Below are positions 27,478-37,177 of a stretch of 64,000 nt of DNA, in pieces. A model generated the notes under the pieces. It made no database searches and had not been told where the DNA came from. It worked only from the letters and a program-made list of their open reading frames with translations. The first letter of the stretch is position 1, and every line of letters begins with the position of its first letter. The translations under genes were made by a program, and so were the position numbers. The DNA comes from Candidatus Zhuqueibacterota bacterium. GTDB taxonomy: Bacteria; Zhuqueibacterota; Zhuqueibacteria; Zhuqueibacterales; Geothermadaptataceae. The DNA is taken from contig JAUZRQ010000009.1 in the NCBI GenBank assembly GCA_030950365.1, positions 62,001 through 126,000 of the forward strand, in the 5' to 3' direction.

Positions 27478-28008
27478 ATGGTGAAGGTCCTGAACGGGTT
27501 GATGCATGGCATCGACTGGCTCAATGAAAAAGTCGGGCAGGGTGTGGCCTGGCTGAACACCCTCCTCGTTGTGGTTGTTTGTTATGATGTATTTACCCGA
27601 TATCTACTGCGGCGTAGCGTGGTCGCCATTCAGGAACTGGAATGGCATCTTTTCGCCATGATTTTCCTGCTGGGTGCGGCCTATACGCTGAAATACGACC
27701 GCCATGTGCGCGTCGATGTGTTTTATACCAACTTTTCTCCCCGCCGCAAGGCCATGATCAATTTCTTCGGCAGTCTGGTCTTTCTGATCCCCTTTTCTCT
27801 CCTGGTGGTCTGGTCCTCGAAAAATTTTGTCATCAACTCCTTTCTGATTCAGGAAACCTCGCCCGATCCGGGTGGGTTGCCGGCACGGTACATCCTCAAA
27901 GCTGCCATCCCCGTGGGCTTCTTTCTGGTCTTCCTCCAGGGAATCGTTCTGACGATCCGTTCACTTCGCGAATGGCTGAATCCGAATCAGGAGCAAATCG
28001 ATGCATGA
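27478..28008 (+). CDS. dctQ: TRAP transporter small permease (DctQ-type)
   Basis: 176 aa with four hydrophobic helices. LNEKVGQGVAWLNTLLVVVVCYDVFTRYLLRRSVVAIQELEWHLFAMIFLLGAAYTLKYDRHVRVDVFY is the typical DctQ opening, including the conserved Glu-rich QELEWH and the RHVRVDV motif. Forms the membrane complex with DctM. GGAGGGAG precedes the ATG. Its end overlaps the next gene by eight bases. Substrate is not readable from sequence, though sugar acids, dicarboxylates and lactate-like acids are common for the family. Confidence 0.93.
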   Translation: MVKVLNGLMHGIDWLNEKVGQGVAWLNTLLVVVVCYDVFTRYLLRRSVVAIQELEWHLFAMIFLLGAAYTLKYDRHVRVDVFYTNFSPRRKAMINFFGSLVFLIPFSLLVVWSSKNFVINSFLIQETSPDPGGLPARYILKAAIPVGFFLVFLQGIVLTIRSLREWLNPNQEQIDA

Positions 28009-29323
28009 TATGATGCCGCTACTCCTGTTTGTTGCTCTTTTCATCCTTCTCATGCTGGGCTTTCCCGTGGCGTTCACTCTCGGCGGCGTATCGTTGATTT
28101 TCGGCCTACTGACGTTTGGCCTGGATTTTTTTAATCTACTGCCGCTGCGCATCTGGGGCGTAATGACCAACTACGTGCTGATCGCCGTGCCGCTGTTCAT
28201 CTACATGGGCGTGATGCTGGAAAAATCCGGCCTGGCCGAAGAACTGCTGGAAACCATGGCGCTGCTGTTTGGCAAATTGCGCGGCGGACTGGCCATTTCT
28301 GTGGTGGTGGTGGGCGCACTGCTGGCGGCCTCCACCGGCATTGTGGGCGCAACGGTAGTGACCATGGGACTGCTCTCGCTGCCGACCATGCTAAAACGCG
28401 GTTACAGTCCCGAACTGGCGACCGGCACCATTGCCGCCTCGGGCACTCTGGGGCAGATCATTCCGCCGAGCATCGTGCTAGTGTTGCTGGGCAGCGTGCT
28501 GAATGTGTCCATTGGGGATATGTTCCTCGGGGCGGTAATTCCAGGATTCCTGTTGGTGTTCCTGTACTTGGTCTGGATCGGGTTTGTGGCGCTTACCCAA
28601 CCTCAAAGCGCACCGACCATGCCCGAAAAAGAGCTGGCAAAATTTCGCGGTCGGGCCATGTATCGGCAAATTTTCCGCGCCTTCCTGCCCCCCATCCTGC
28701 TGATGGTGGCGGTGCTGGGCTCGATTTTCGCTGGCATTGCCTCGCCCACCGAGGCGGCCGCCGTTGGTGCGCTCGGCGCCGGTATTCTGACCATGATCCG
28801 CGGTCGTTTCAATTTGCCCACCCTGAAAGCGGTGATGACCGAAACTACCTATTTGACCTGCATGGTGTTCATCATTCTGGTCGGTGCCACGGCGTTTGGC
28901 CTGGTTTTTCGCGGCATGGGCGGCGACCGAGTGATGACGCGGCTCATCCTGGAAGCGGAAATGGGGCCGCACGTCTTTCTGGCTATTGTGATGATTGCGA
29001 TTTTTATCGCTGGCTTTTTCATCGATTTTATCGAGATTACGTTCATAATCGTGCCGGTGGTGGAGCCCATTTTTAAGCACATGGGCGTGGACCTGCTCTG
29101 GCTGGGAATTCTGATTGCGTTGAACCTTCAGACTTCGTTTTTGACACCACCATTTGGATTTTCGCTGTTTTATCTGAAAGGTGTGGCCCCCAAAAATGTG
29201 GCCACGACACACATTTACCGTGGCATCATTCCATTTATTGTGATCCAGCTTCTGGTGCTGGGCATGCTGATCGCCTTCCCGGATATGGCTACATGGCTAC
29301 CGGCAAAGATATTGGGGGATTGA
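28001..29323 (+). CDS. dctM: TRAP transporter large permease (DctM-type)
   Basis: 440 aa, about twelve membrane segments. LMLGFPVAFTLGGVSLIFGLL, the IAVPLFIYMGVMLEKSGLAEELLETM motif, and ASTGIVGATVVTMGLLSLPTMLKRGYSPELATGTIAASGTLGQIIPPSIVLVL are hallmark stretches. The protein is the sodium-coupled transport subunit. The start (ATG 28001) overlaps dctQ, so both are made together. The binding-protein gene lies nearby but on the opposite strand, converging on this gene. Confidence 0.95.
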   Translation: MHDMMPLLLFVALFILLMLGFPVAFTLGGVSLIFGLLTFGLDFFNLLPLRIWGVMTNYVLIAVPLFIYMGVMLEKSGLAEELLETMALLFGKLRGGLAISVVVVGALLAASTGIVGATVVTMGLLSLPTMLKRGYSPELATGTIAASGTLGQIIPPSIVLVLLGSVLNVSIGDMFLGAVIPGFLLVFLYLVWIGFVALTQPQSAPTMPEKELAKFRGRAMYRQIFRAFLPPILLMVAVLGSIFAGIASPTEAAAVGALGAGILTMIRGRFNLPTLKAVMTETTYLTCMVFIILVGATAFGLVFRGMGGDRVMTRLILEAEMGPHVFLAIVMIAIFIAGFFIDFIEITFIIVPVVEPIFKHMGVDLLWLGILIALNLQTSFLTPPFGFSLFYLKGVAPKNVATTHIYRGIIPFIVIQLLVLGMLIAFPDMATWLPAKILGD

Positions 29324-29384
29324 TCCGGAGGGATGAAAAAGCAGGATAAACGTCCGCTAACGGCATACGGATGGACGGTGCCTG

Positions 29385-29437
29385 AATACCGGGATCCTAT
29401 CCCGAATGATGTTTTGCGATGAGATTCCGGTATTTTT
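29385..29437 (+). terminator. Possible terminator after dctM
   Basis: AATACCGG (29385-29392) pairs with CCGGTATT (29427-29434), followed by TTT. A smaller hairpin GGGATCCTATCCC (29391-29403) lies inside. The loop is long and the T-run short, so this is uncertain. Confidence 0.3.
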
Positions 29438-29590
29438 CACTATTCCGCTAAATAGGGATGGCAAGAAAAAAACAGGATGCCAAACTCAATTTCGGAATTG
29501 ATTTTACGACTCAAGAATTACACAAGAAATCACACACGCTTTGTTTATTTTAGTACCTGGGAACATTTTCCCCCTAAAAAAACACTTTGG

Positions 29591-30715
29591 CTATTCTGTC
29601 CCGCCAATTAAATTGTAATAGACCTTCTCGGATATTTCCGCCCAGCCGGCCAATTCTTTGCGAAATTTACTGTAGGATTCATACACCTTTCTGCTGACGG
29701 GATCATTTTCGATGAGTTCGCCGATTACTTCCTGAGAATACCGCCGAAATGCATTCAGCACCTGCTCCGGGAAGCGCTTCAACTGCACCTTGCCCGTTTG
29801 CATGAGCTTCTGCAAGTAAATATTGTTTTTTGCCTCGAATTCGGAAAGCATCATCACATTGGAGCGATACGCTGCCGAGCGCACGATTTCCTGCAGATCT
29901 CTGGGCAGCTCTTCAAAGGCGCGCTTGTTGACCATGAATTCCAGGATGGTGCCTGGCTCATGCCAGCCAGGATAATAATAATATTTCGCAATTTTGTGGA
30001 ATCCCATCAAATAATCATGATAGGGACCGATCCATTCGGTGGCATCGATGACGCCGCGCTCCAGATTGGTAAAAATTTCTCCGCCGGCGGAAAGGATGGC
30101 CGAACCGCCTGCCTTGGCAATGACTTTGCCGCCCAGACCGGGTATGCGCATTTTCAATCCTTTCAGGTCATCCACGGTCCGGATTTCTTTGTTGAACCAC
30201 CCGCCCATCTGCACACCGGTGCTGCCGCCCGGCATGGGCAAAAGCTGAAAATCGGCATAAATTTCTTCCCATAGCTCGAGTCCGCCTCCAAAATACAGCC
30301 AGGCGTTCATTTGTTGGGCATTCATACCGAATGGCACGGCGGAAAAGAACTGTGCCGCCGGAATTTTGCCGGCCCAGTAATAAGACGCCCCATGGCTCAT
30401 TTGCGCTACTCCCTGGGTTACCGCATCGAAGGCCTGCAGGGCTGGAACCAGCTCCCCACCGCCGTAAACATCAATTTTGAGTCGGCCTTCGGACATCTCT
30501 TCGATCCATTTGGCCGCGCGGTCCGCGCCCTCGCCCATCACCGGAAAGTGCGGTTGCCAGGTCGTGACCATTTTCCAGCGAAAGGTTTTGCGGGTATGAA
30601 CCGCCGGGGCCTCGCCGGTTTTCTCTTTGCCGCATGCGGCCAGAAGCCCCGCCCCACCAACTGCCACGGCTTTCGCACTTTTGCTGAGAAAATCTCTACG
30701 GCTGAATCGCTTCAT
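29591..30715 (-). CDS. dctP: TRAP transporter substrate-binding protein (DctP-type), Tat-exported lipoprotein
   Basis: 374 aa. The N-terminus has a twin-arginine motif (FSRRDFLSKSAKA) followed by a hydrophobic core and LLAAC, so it is probably exported folded by Tat and lipid-anchored at Cys ~27. FRWKMVTTWQPHFPVMGEGADRAAKWIEEMSEGRLKIDVYGGGELVP opens the DctP domain, and DLKGLKMRIPGLGGKVIAKAGGSA (~180-205) includes the conserved Arg-x-P motif that reads the substrate carboxylate. It likely feeds DctQM encoded to its left on the opposite strand; this convergent arrangement is less common than a single operon. Confidence 0.93.
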   Translation of the reverse strand: MKRFSRRDFLSKSAKAVAVGGAGLLAACGKEKTGEAPAVHTRKTFRWKMVTTWQPHFPVMGEGADRAAKWIEEMSEGRLKIDVYGGGELVPALQAFDAVTQGVAQMSHGASYYWAGKIPAAQFFSAVPFGMNAQQMNAWLYFGGGLELWEEIYADFQLLPMPGGSTGVQMGGWFNKEIRTVDDLKGLKMRIPGLGGKVIAKAGGSAILSAGGEIFTNLERGVIDATEWIGPYHDYLMGFHKIAKYYYYPGWHEPGTILEFMVNKRAFEELPRDLQEIVRSAAYRSNVMMLSEFEAKNNIYLQKLMQTGKVQLKRFPEQVLNAFRRYSQEVIGELIENDPVSRKVYESYSKFRKELAGWAEISEKVYYNLIGGTE

Positions 30716-31031
30716 GAGAACCCTCCAACATTGTGCACCGAAAACGGTTTATTTTCTTTTTGAGTTTTATGGCAGATGATGAAAAGCTACTTCAAGCACC
30801 TGCCACGGAATTTGCAAAAAGCAGTACCCGGTTTTCCTTGCATCTTGAAAACATTCGAATTATAATAGAAGCTGAGCGAAATTTCCGCAAGCAAAAAGAG
30901 ACCATTTTGTTGGTAAAGCCTGGCTCTCATTCAGGATTATCAACCATTTTCAACTTGCATTGATAATAAAAAATTACAAATATTTGGATGTTTTGTCTGA
31001 ACAACTCGATCCCAATTTCCGGAGCAGACTT

Positions 31032-33368
31032 ATGTCCAACAAAGTTCAACTGGATCTCGATGTACTTTTGCCCAACATTCCGGACGAGAAAGACCGGTGT
31101 GTTCACCGTTTGATGGAAGTGGCGCAAAATAGTAAGGGTATCGAAGAGGTGCATGTGGATTACAAAAACGGAAAGGCCGTCGTGTGCATTCATTACGACA
31201 CTGAATACCTGACGCTGTCGCAAGTCGAACGTATCATGCAGCAAACCGGCGCGCAGTTGACAGAACGTTACCAGCATGACACACTGCACATCACGGACAT
31301 GGATTGTGCCGATTGCGCCACCAGCATCGAACATATCATCGGCCGCATGGACGGCATCGTGGATGTGTCGGTCAACTACGCAGCAGAAAAGCTGCGCGTG
31401 GAGTACGATTCACAAAAGCTGTCCACCGAGGACATTCGCCGCATCATTCAGCAGCTCGGTTATAAAATTGAAGAGCCGGAGCGGCCGAAGGCGTGGTACC
31501 AGCGTCATACCGAGCTGCTGCTATCGCTGCTGTCAGGCCTTTTTCTGGCGATTGGCTTCGTGATCGAAAAAACTCTGCAGCCGGCGGTACCGATGCATAT
31601 CGGGCTTTATCTACTGGCCTACCTGACTGGCGGATATCATGCTACCATGCATGGCATCAAAGCCGCACTTCGCTTCAAATTTGATGTGGATTTTCTGATG
31701 GTGGCGGCAGCAGCGGGCGCGGCTGTATTGGGCGAATGGTCTGAGGGCGCGTTTTTGCTGTTTTTGTTCAGCCTCGGCCATGCACTGGAGCATGCGGCCA
31801 TGGACAAAGCACGCAACGCCATCCGGGCATTGGGACAGTTAACACCGAAAACCGCGCGCGTGAAGCAAAACAGCACAGAAACAGAATTGCCGGTTGAAAA
31901 ACTGCAGCGCGGCGACGTGGTTATTCTGCGTCCGGGCGAGCGCGTGCCCATTGACGGCCGTGTGATCCTCGGCCAGTCCGAGCTGGATGAAAGCTCGATC
32001 ACGGGCGAAAGCGTGCCCAAATTCAAGCAAGTTGGGGATGAGGTGTTTGCCGGCTCGGTGAACAGCACCGGCGTATTGGAAATTGAGGTCACCAAACTGG
32101 CGAAAGATACGACGCTGTCACGCATTATCAAACTCATTGAAGAAGCGCAGACGCAAAAATCCCCGAGCCAGCGACGGGTGCAAAAAATCACCGGTGTGCT
32201 GGTACCGGCCATTCTGCTGAGTGTGCTGGCCGTCATTTTTATTCCGCCAGTATTGCAGTGGCTGGCCTGGAAAGAAGCATTCCTGCGGGCCATGGCCATG
32301 CTGGTGGCAGCTTCGCCCTGTGCGCTGGCCATTGCTACCCCCTCGGCCATTCTGGCGGCAATCGCTCGTTCGGCCCGCAAAGGCGTGCTGGTCAAAGGCG
32401 GTGTGCATCTGGAGAATTTTGGTGCCCTGCGCGCCATCGCTTTCGACAAAACCGGAACGTTGACCCATGGCAAGCCGGAAGTCACCGACATTGTGCCCAT
32501 GGATTCGGTGCATGAAGACGGGCTGCTAAGTCTAGCGGCCAGTTTGGAGAGCCGTTCGGAGCATCCGTTGGCGCGGGCCATTTTGCTAAAAGCGCAGGAG
32601 CGCAATCTGGCGTTGCGCGAGGTCGCGCAGGTGGATATCGTCCCTGGAAAGGGCATTTATGGCGTGATTGATCGCAATCCGGTGCATATCGGCGGCATGC
32701 GCTTTTTTCAGCAGGATGACGGGCTATCGGATAAGCTGCTTGAAAAAGCCCGGAAACTCGAAGACGAAGGCAAAACGGTCATATTCATCAAACAAAACGA
32801 GCGCTTTTTGGGCATGCTGGCGCTTTCCGACCAGCCGCGCGCGGAGGCACCGCGCATCATTGCCGAATTGCACCGCATGGGCATTCAAAAAACGGTCATG
32901 CTGACCGGCGATAACCGACGCGTGGCGCAAAATCTGGCCCAAAAGCTGGGGTTATCCGAATTTCATGCCGACCTTATGCCTGAGGACAAAGTTCGGCTAG
33001 TAAAACAGTTGTGCGATACATACAAGTATGTGGCCATGGTCGGCGATGGCGTGAACGATGCCCCGGCTTTGGCCACGGCGACTGTCGGCGTGGCCATGGG
33101 CGCTGCCGGCACCGATGTGGCGATCGAAACAGCCGATGTGGCGCTAATGTCTGACGCGCTTGACAAGATTCCCTTCACTGTCGGGTTGAGCCGCAAAATG
33201 CGGCGTATCATCATGCAAAACATGTTCATTGCCTTTGGTGTGATAGCTCTTCTTGTACCGTTGTCGCTGGCCGGAGTGGCCTCGATCGGTGGCGCCATTT
33301 TGCTGCATGAGGGCAGCACCCTCGTCGTGGTGGTCAATGCGTTGCGGCTGCTGAACTATCGCATGTAA
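31032..33368 (+). CDS. P1B-type metal-transporting ATPase, P1B-4-like
   Basis: 778 aa from ATG 31032 (GGAG upstream); the frame is open to a TTG at 30960. N-terminal ~70 residues are a degenerate HMA-like domain, then a clear HMA domain with C-x-x-C (DMDCADCATSIEH, near residue 90). Membrane helices follow, with S428-P-C in the metal path (not CPC), phosphorylation site D472-KTGT, GDGVND near 670 and HEGST (~759) in the last helices. SPC plus HEGST marks the P1B-4 group, whose known members export Co(II), Fe(II) or Zn(II). Most P1B-4 proteins lack an N-terminal HMA domain, so this is a mixed architecture. trkA follows 51 bases later. Confidence 0.9.
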   Translation: MSNKVQLDLDVLLPNIPDEKDRCVHRLMEVAQNSKGIEEVHVDYKNGKAVVCIHYDTEYLTLSQVERIMQQTGAQLTERYQHDTLHITDMDCADCATSIEHIIGRMDGIVDVSVNYAAEKLRVEYDSQKLSTEDIRRIIQQLGYKIEEPERPKAWYQRHTELLLSLLSGLFLAIGFVIEKTLQPAVPMHIGLYLLAYLTGGYHATMHGIKAALRFKFDVDFLMVAAAAGAAVLGEWSEGAFLLFLFSLGHALEHAAMDKARNAIRALGQLTPKTARVKQNSTETELPVEKLQRGDVVILRPGERVPIDGRVILGQSELDESSITGESVPKFKQVGDEVFAGSVNSTGVLEIEVTKLAKDTTLSRIIKLIEEAQTQKSPSQRRVQKITGVLVPAILLSVLAVIFIPPVLQWLAWKEAFLRAMAMLVAASPCALAIATPSAILAAIARSARKGVLVKGGVHLENFGALRAIAFDKTGTLTHGKPEVTDIVPMDSVHEDGLLSLAASLESRSEHPLARAILLKAQERNLALREVAQVDIVPGKGIYGVIDRNPVHIGGMRFFQQDDGLSDKLLEKARKLEDEGKTVIFIKQNERFLGMLALSDQPRAEAPRIIAELHRMGIQKTVMLTGDNRRVAQNLAQKLGLSEFHADLMPEDKVRLVKQLCDTYKYVAMVGDGVNDAPALATATVGVAMGAAGTDVAIETADVALMSDALDKIPFTVGLSRKMRRIIMQNMFIAFGVIALLVPLSLAGVASIGGAILLHEGSTLVVVVNALRLLNYRM

Positions 33369-33419
33369 TGCTTGCTATTTTTTGAAAAATCAGGAATTTG
33401 ATCAAGCAAAGGATTCGCT

Positions 33420-34760
33420 GTGTATATCATTGTCATAGGAGCGGGTGAAGTCGGATACAATCTGGCCAAACTCCTGTCGTTTGAAGGTCACGACATCGTG
33501 GTAATTGACCAGGATCAGGAACGCTATAGCCGCACCGCGGAAACGCTCGACGTCCAAGCCATTCTGGGCAACGGTACCAGCTATCGCATCCTTGAACAGG
33601 CTGGCATCAAGTCGGCGGACCTGCTGGTCGCCGTGACGACCAACGACGAGGTGAACATCCTCGCCGCTCTGATGGCCAAACGCTATGGCGTGGAAAGAAC
33701 CATCGCGCGTGTGCGCAACGCCGAATTCCTGAACGCGAAGGCCCCGCTGAATGCCAAAAACCTCGAAATCGATCTGCTCATTCATCCGGAATCGGAGACC
33801 GCCAAAGCCACTATCATGCTGCTGAAGCAGACGGCCGCCACCGATGTCATCGAATTTTGTGACGGCAAGGTGAGCCTCATTGGCATTCAGCTCGACAAAA
33901 CCTGTCCCATTCTGGAAATTCCGCTCAGCGAACTGGCGGCCAGATATCAGAATCTGGTTTTCCGCACCATCGCCATTCAGCGCAAGGATCTCACCAAAAT
34001 TCCCAAAGGCGATGATGTTTTTCTGCCCAACGATCGGATTTTTGTTATCACCAAAACGGAAGCGATTCCAGATGTGATTCGGCTGGCGGGCAAAGAAAAC
34101 GAAAAAATCGAAAATATCATGATTCTCGGGGGTGGGCAAATCGGTTACCTCATCGCCGAGGAACTGGAAAAAGATCACAACGTCAAGCTCATCGAAGCCA
34201 GCGTGGATAAATCGCAAGAGCTGGCTGAGAAGCTGGCAAAATCGCTGGTTATACAGGGGGACGGCCGGGACATCAATCTGCTGGCAGTGGAAGGCATCAT
34301 CGATATGGATGCGTTTATCGCAGCGACCGGTGATGATGAAACCAACATAATTTCATGTTTACTGGCTAAACATCTTCAGGTTTCCCGAATCATATCCCTG
34401 ATCAACAAGCCCGCATATACGCCCATTTTGCCGACCATTGGTATTGATGCATATTTATCCAAGCAAATGATCACGGTAAATGGTATTCTAAAATTCATCC
34501 GGCGAGGTGAAATTGTGAGTGTGGCTTCAATTCCCGGGATTGCCGCCGAGGCCATCGAAATGATCCCAAAACCCGGAAGCAAGATCACGCAAAAGCCGCT
34601 GGCCGATTTGCATTTTCCGCACAACGCGATTCTGGGCGCGGTCATGCGCCAGGATACGGTATTTATCCCTGTTGGCAACACACACATTCAGCCAGGCGAT
34701 AAGGTAGTTATATTTGCAATGCCATCTGCTATCCGTGAAGTAGAGGAAATGTTCAACTGA
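33420..34760 (+). CDS. trkA: Trk potassium uptake regulatory subunit
   Basis: 446 aa starting at GTG 33420 (AAAGGA upstream). Two RCK halves are visible, each with an N-terminal Rossmann fold: YIIVIGAGEVGYNLAKLL at residue 2 and IMILGGGQIGYLIAEEL at ~235, and TrkA-C domains after each. NAD(H) or ATP binding here gates the TrkH channel. The gene lies between the metal ATPase and trkH; the spacing to trkH is 88 bases, so a shared operon is likely. Confidence 0.95.
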   Translation: MYIIVIGAGEVGYNLAKLLSFEGHDIVVIDQDQERYSRTAETLDVQAILGNGTSYRILEQAGIKSADLLVAVTTNDEVNILAALMAKRYGVERTIARVRNAEFLNAKAPLNAKNLEIDLLIHPESETAKATIMLLKQTAATDVIEFCDGKVSLIGIQLDKTCPILEIPLSELAARYQNLVFRTIAIQRKDLTKIPKGDDVFLPNDRIFVITKTEAIPDVIRLAGKENEKIENIMILGGGQIGYLIAEELEKDHNVKLIEASVDKSQELAEKLAKSLVIQGDGRDINLLAVEGIIDMDAFIAATGDDETNIISCLLAKHLQVSRIISLINKPAYTPILPTIGIDAYLSKQMITVNGILKFIRRGEIVSVASIPGIAAEAIEMIPKPGSKITQKPLADLHFPHNAILGAVMRQDTVFIPVGNTHIQPGDKVVIFAMPSAIREVEEMFN

Positions 34761-34848
34761 CATTGCGATCAACATCCTTACTATTATTTAGTTGAATGGC
34801 TATATTTCTAACGCTGTTGAAACCAAATATATGGTTACATAACGCTCT

Positions 34849-36291
34849 ATGATCAATTTTCGCGCAATTCTACACGTCCTCTTCGCCCTCATGCTGTTTC
34901 TGGGGTTCAGCCTGCTGATTCCGACGGGGGTGGCCTTCATCTATCAGGAAAACGATCTGCTCTATCTACTTGCATGCAGTCTTGGCATTTTGCTCATCGG
35001 CGGTGTCGGCTACTGGCTGTCGCGCATCGAAGTTGAATTGCGCATCAAAGATGGCTTTGTTATCGTCACGGCAGGCTGGTTGCTATTTGCGGCATTTGGT
35101 GCATTGCCTTTTTATCTTTCCGGTTACATTCCATCATACACGGATGCGTTCTTTGAAACCATGTCCGGCTTCACCACCACCGGTGCCTCGATTTTGACTA
35201 ACATCGAGGCGCTGCCGCACGGCCTGCTGTTCTGGCGATCTTTCACGCACTGGATCGGTGGTATGGGCATCATTCTGCTGTCGCTAGCCATCCTGCCGCT
35301 GCTCGGCATTGGCGGTATGCAGCTTTACAAGGCCGAGGTCCCCGGCCCCTCGCCGGACAAGCTCAGCCCGCGCATCCGCGAAACCGCCAAGCTGCTGTGG
35401 GGCGTGTATTTCCTTTTATCTGCCATTGAAACATTGCTGCTCTGGCTGGCTGGTATGACGTTTTTCGATGCGGTTTGCCACACGTTTGGCACCATGGCCA
35501 CGGGCGGATTCTCAACCAAAAACGCCAGTATCGGACATTATAACGATCCTTTGATCGATTCGATCATCATTTTGTTTATGGTTATTGCCGGCGCCAATTT
35601 TGCGTTGCACTACCGTGCCCTGCGTGGCAAGTTGGACTATCTCAAAGATCCCGAATTCAAGCTGTATTTTGCCATTATCTTGCTGGCTGTATTGTTCGTC
35701 GGCCTGGATGTGCTGAAGATCACCGGTTTCGACTGGTTTCTCACCCTGCGGCAATCGGCCTTTCAGGTGGTGTCCATTCTTACCACCACGGGCTATGGCA
35801 CGGCGGATTACGAAAGCTGGAGCGCTTCATCGCAGTTGCTGCTGCTGATTTTGATGTTTCTCGGCGGCTGTGCCGGCTCCACGGGCGGTGGAATTAAAGT
35901 CATTCGGCCGCTGGTGCTGTTCAAATTCGGTCAGGCGGAATTGAAGCGACTGGTGCATCCGCAGGCCGTGCTGCCGGTTCGCGTGGGTAAAAAGGCCATT
36001 CAGAAGGAAATCGTCACCAACATCGCTGGCTTTTTTCTGTTTTACATCGGATTGTTTGTGGTGGGCTCGCTGATCATGAGCGCTATGGGGCTGGATTTGA
36101 TTACCGCCATTGGTAGCGTAGCAGCCACCATTGGTAATATCGGCCCGGGACTGGGAAACGTGGGACCAACGGATAATTACGCAAGCATTCCGGTGCTCGG
36201 CAAATGGTTCCTTTCGTTTTTGATGCTGGCCGGTCGCCTGGAAATATACACCGTGATTATTTTGTTCAGCCGGTCGTTCTGGCAGAAATAA
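34849..36291 (+). CDS. trkH: Trk potassium uptake membrane subunit
   Basis: 480 aa, typical TrkH length. Four M1-P-M2 repeats are expected, and the pore loops show as MSGFTTTGASIL (~102), FGTMATGGFSTKN (~212), SILTTTGYGTADY (~313) and AATIGNIGPGLGNVGP (~425); the glycine-rich filter positions hold. GHWIGGMG-type sequence HWIGGMGIILLSLAILPLLGIGGMQLYKAE is a family signature. Works with TrkA, encoded directly upstream. Confidence 0.95.
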   Translation: MINFRAILHVLFALMLFLGFSLLIPTGVAFIYQENDLLYLLACSLGILLIGGVGYWLSRIEVELRIKDGFVIVTAGWLLFAAFGALPFYLSGYIPSYTDAFFETMSGFTTTGASILTNIEALPHGLLFWRSFTHWIGGMGIILLSLAILPLLGIGGMQLYKAEVPGPSPDKLSPRIRETAKLLWGVYFLLSAIETLLLWLAGMTFFDAVCHTFGTMATGGFSTKNASIGHYNDPLIDSIIILFMVIAGANFALHYRALRGKLDYLKDPEFKLYFAIILLAVLFVGLDVLKITGFDWFLTLRQSAFQVVSILTTTGYGTADYESWSASSQLLLLILMFLGGCAGSTGGGIKVIRPLVLFKFGQAELKRLVHPQAVLPVRVGKKAIQKEIVTNIAGFFLFYIGLFVVGSLIMSAMGLDLITAIGSVAATIGNIGPGLGNVGPTDNYASIPVLGKWFLSFLMLAGRLEIYTVIILFSRSFWQK

Positions 36292-36421
36292 GCGGGAACA
36301 TCCGGTGGCAAGAAAACAATCTTTGCCCAAATTGGAGCGATACTGCATCTAATGTAATGATATAAAAGCCAGCATGAGGTCACAAAAGCATTGAAACCTG
36401 TGCCATTTAGGAGGATATACC

Positions 36422-36808
36422 ATGTCTTATTATTATAGCAAAACTCTCAACAAATCCTTTGATGAAGCCATCGAAGCGGTGACTCAGGCCCTGCAGGAAG
36501 AAGGGTTCGGCATTCTCACCGAAATCGATGTCAAAGAAACTCTGAAAAAGAAGCTGGATGTGGATTTTCGGCCTTATAAGATTCTCGGCGCCTGCAATCC
36601 GCCATTTGCACACAAGGCGCTTTTGGCCGAGGAAAAAATCGGTCTGATGCTACCTTGCAACGTGATCGTGCAGCAAAAGGAAGAGGGGGTGGAAGTTGCT
36701 GCTGTCGATCCGATCGCATCCATGGCCGGCGTGAAGAACGATAACCTTGCATCCATCGCCACGCAGGTTCGCGATAAGCTGAAAAAAGTCATTGACTCCT
36801 TGAATTAA
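36422..36808 (+). CDS. DUF302-domain protein
   Basis: 128 aa, the full length for the family. LNKSFDEAIEAVTQALQEEGFGILTEIDVKETLKKKLD and YKILGACNPPFAHKAL with LPCNVIVQQKEEGVEVAAVDP are the DUF302 signatures; Cys residues in GACNPP and LPCN are typical. Function unknown; the family is often near heavy-metal or sulfur genes, as here near a metal ATPase. AGGAGG precedes the ATG by eight bases, one of the strongest ribosome sites in the window, so it is probably abundant. Confidence 0.93.
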   Translation: MSYYYSKTLNKSFDEAIEAVTQALQEEGFGILTEIDVKETLKKKLDVDFRPYKILGACNPPFAHKALLAEEKIGLMLPCNVIVQQKEEGVEVAAVDPIASMAGVKNDNLASIATQVRDKLKKVIDSLN

Positions 36809-36833
36809 TCTTCGAAGTGACCTTACCCCGTGT

Positions 36834-36869
36834 CGCCCCTGTACCCGCCCGTGCAGGGGCGGCCCTTTT
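36834..36869 (+). terminator. Rho-independent terminator after DUF302 gene
   Basis: CGCCCCTG (36834-36841) pairs with CAGGGGCG (36854-36861), followed by GCCC and TTTT. The rest of the 369-base gap 36809-37177 has no gene I can support. Confidence 0.6.
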
Positions 36870-37177
36870 CCGTATCTATAACTGCCCTGTTCCGCGTGCA
36901 AATAGATGAACATTGCAACTATAATGCCTGTCGTATTGCTGTGTAGGTTGCAGAATAGGCGTTATATCCCGATATCCTGCCTTTTGTCTTTTCAGGTTTA
37001 AGGTTGTCCTCACCTGGATTGTTTCTTTTCCAAATGCCCTGTCCAAAAACCGCTTGCATTTTTAGTTTGAAATGAATATGATAAAAACGCTTATTGGTCT
37101 ATTTGAAATTTAAATGAAAATATCATGATGCTTTTAATGCGCACTAATACCTACATAAACCGCGGAGAGACAACGCT

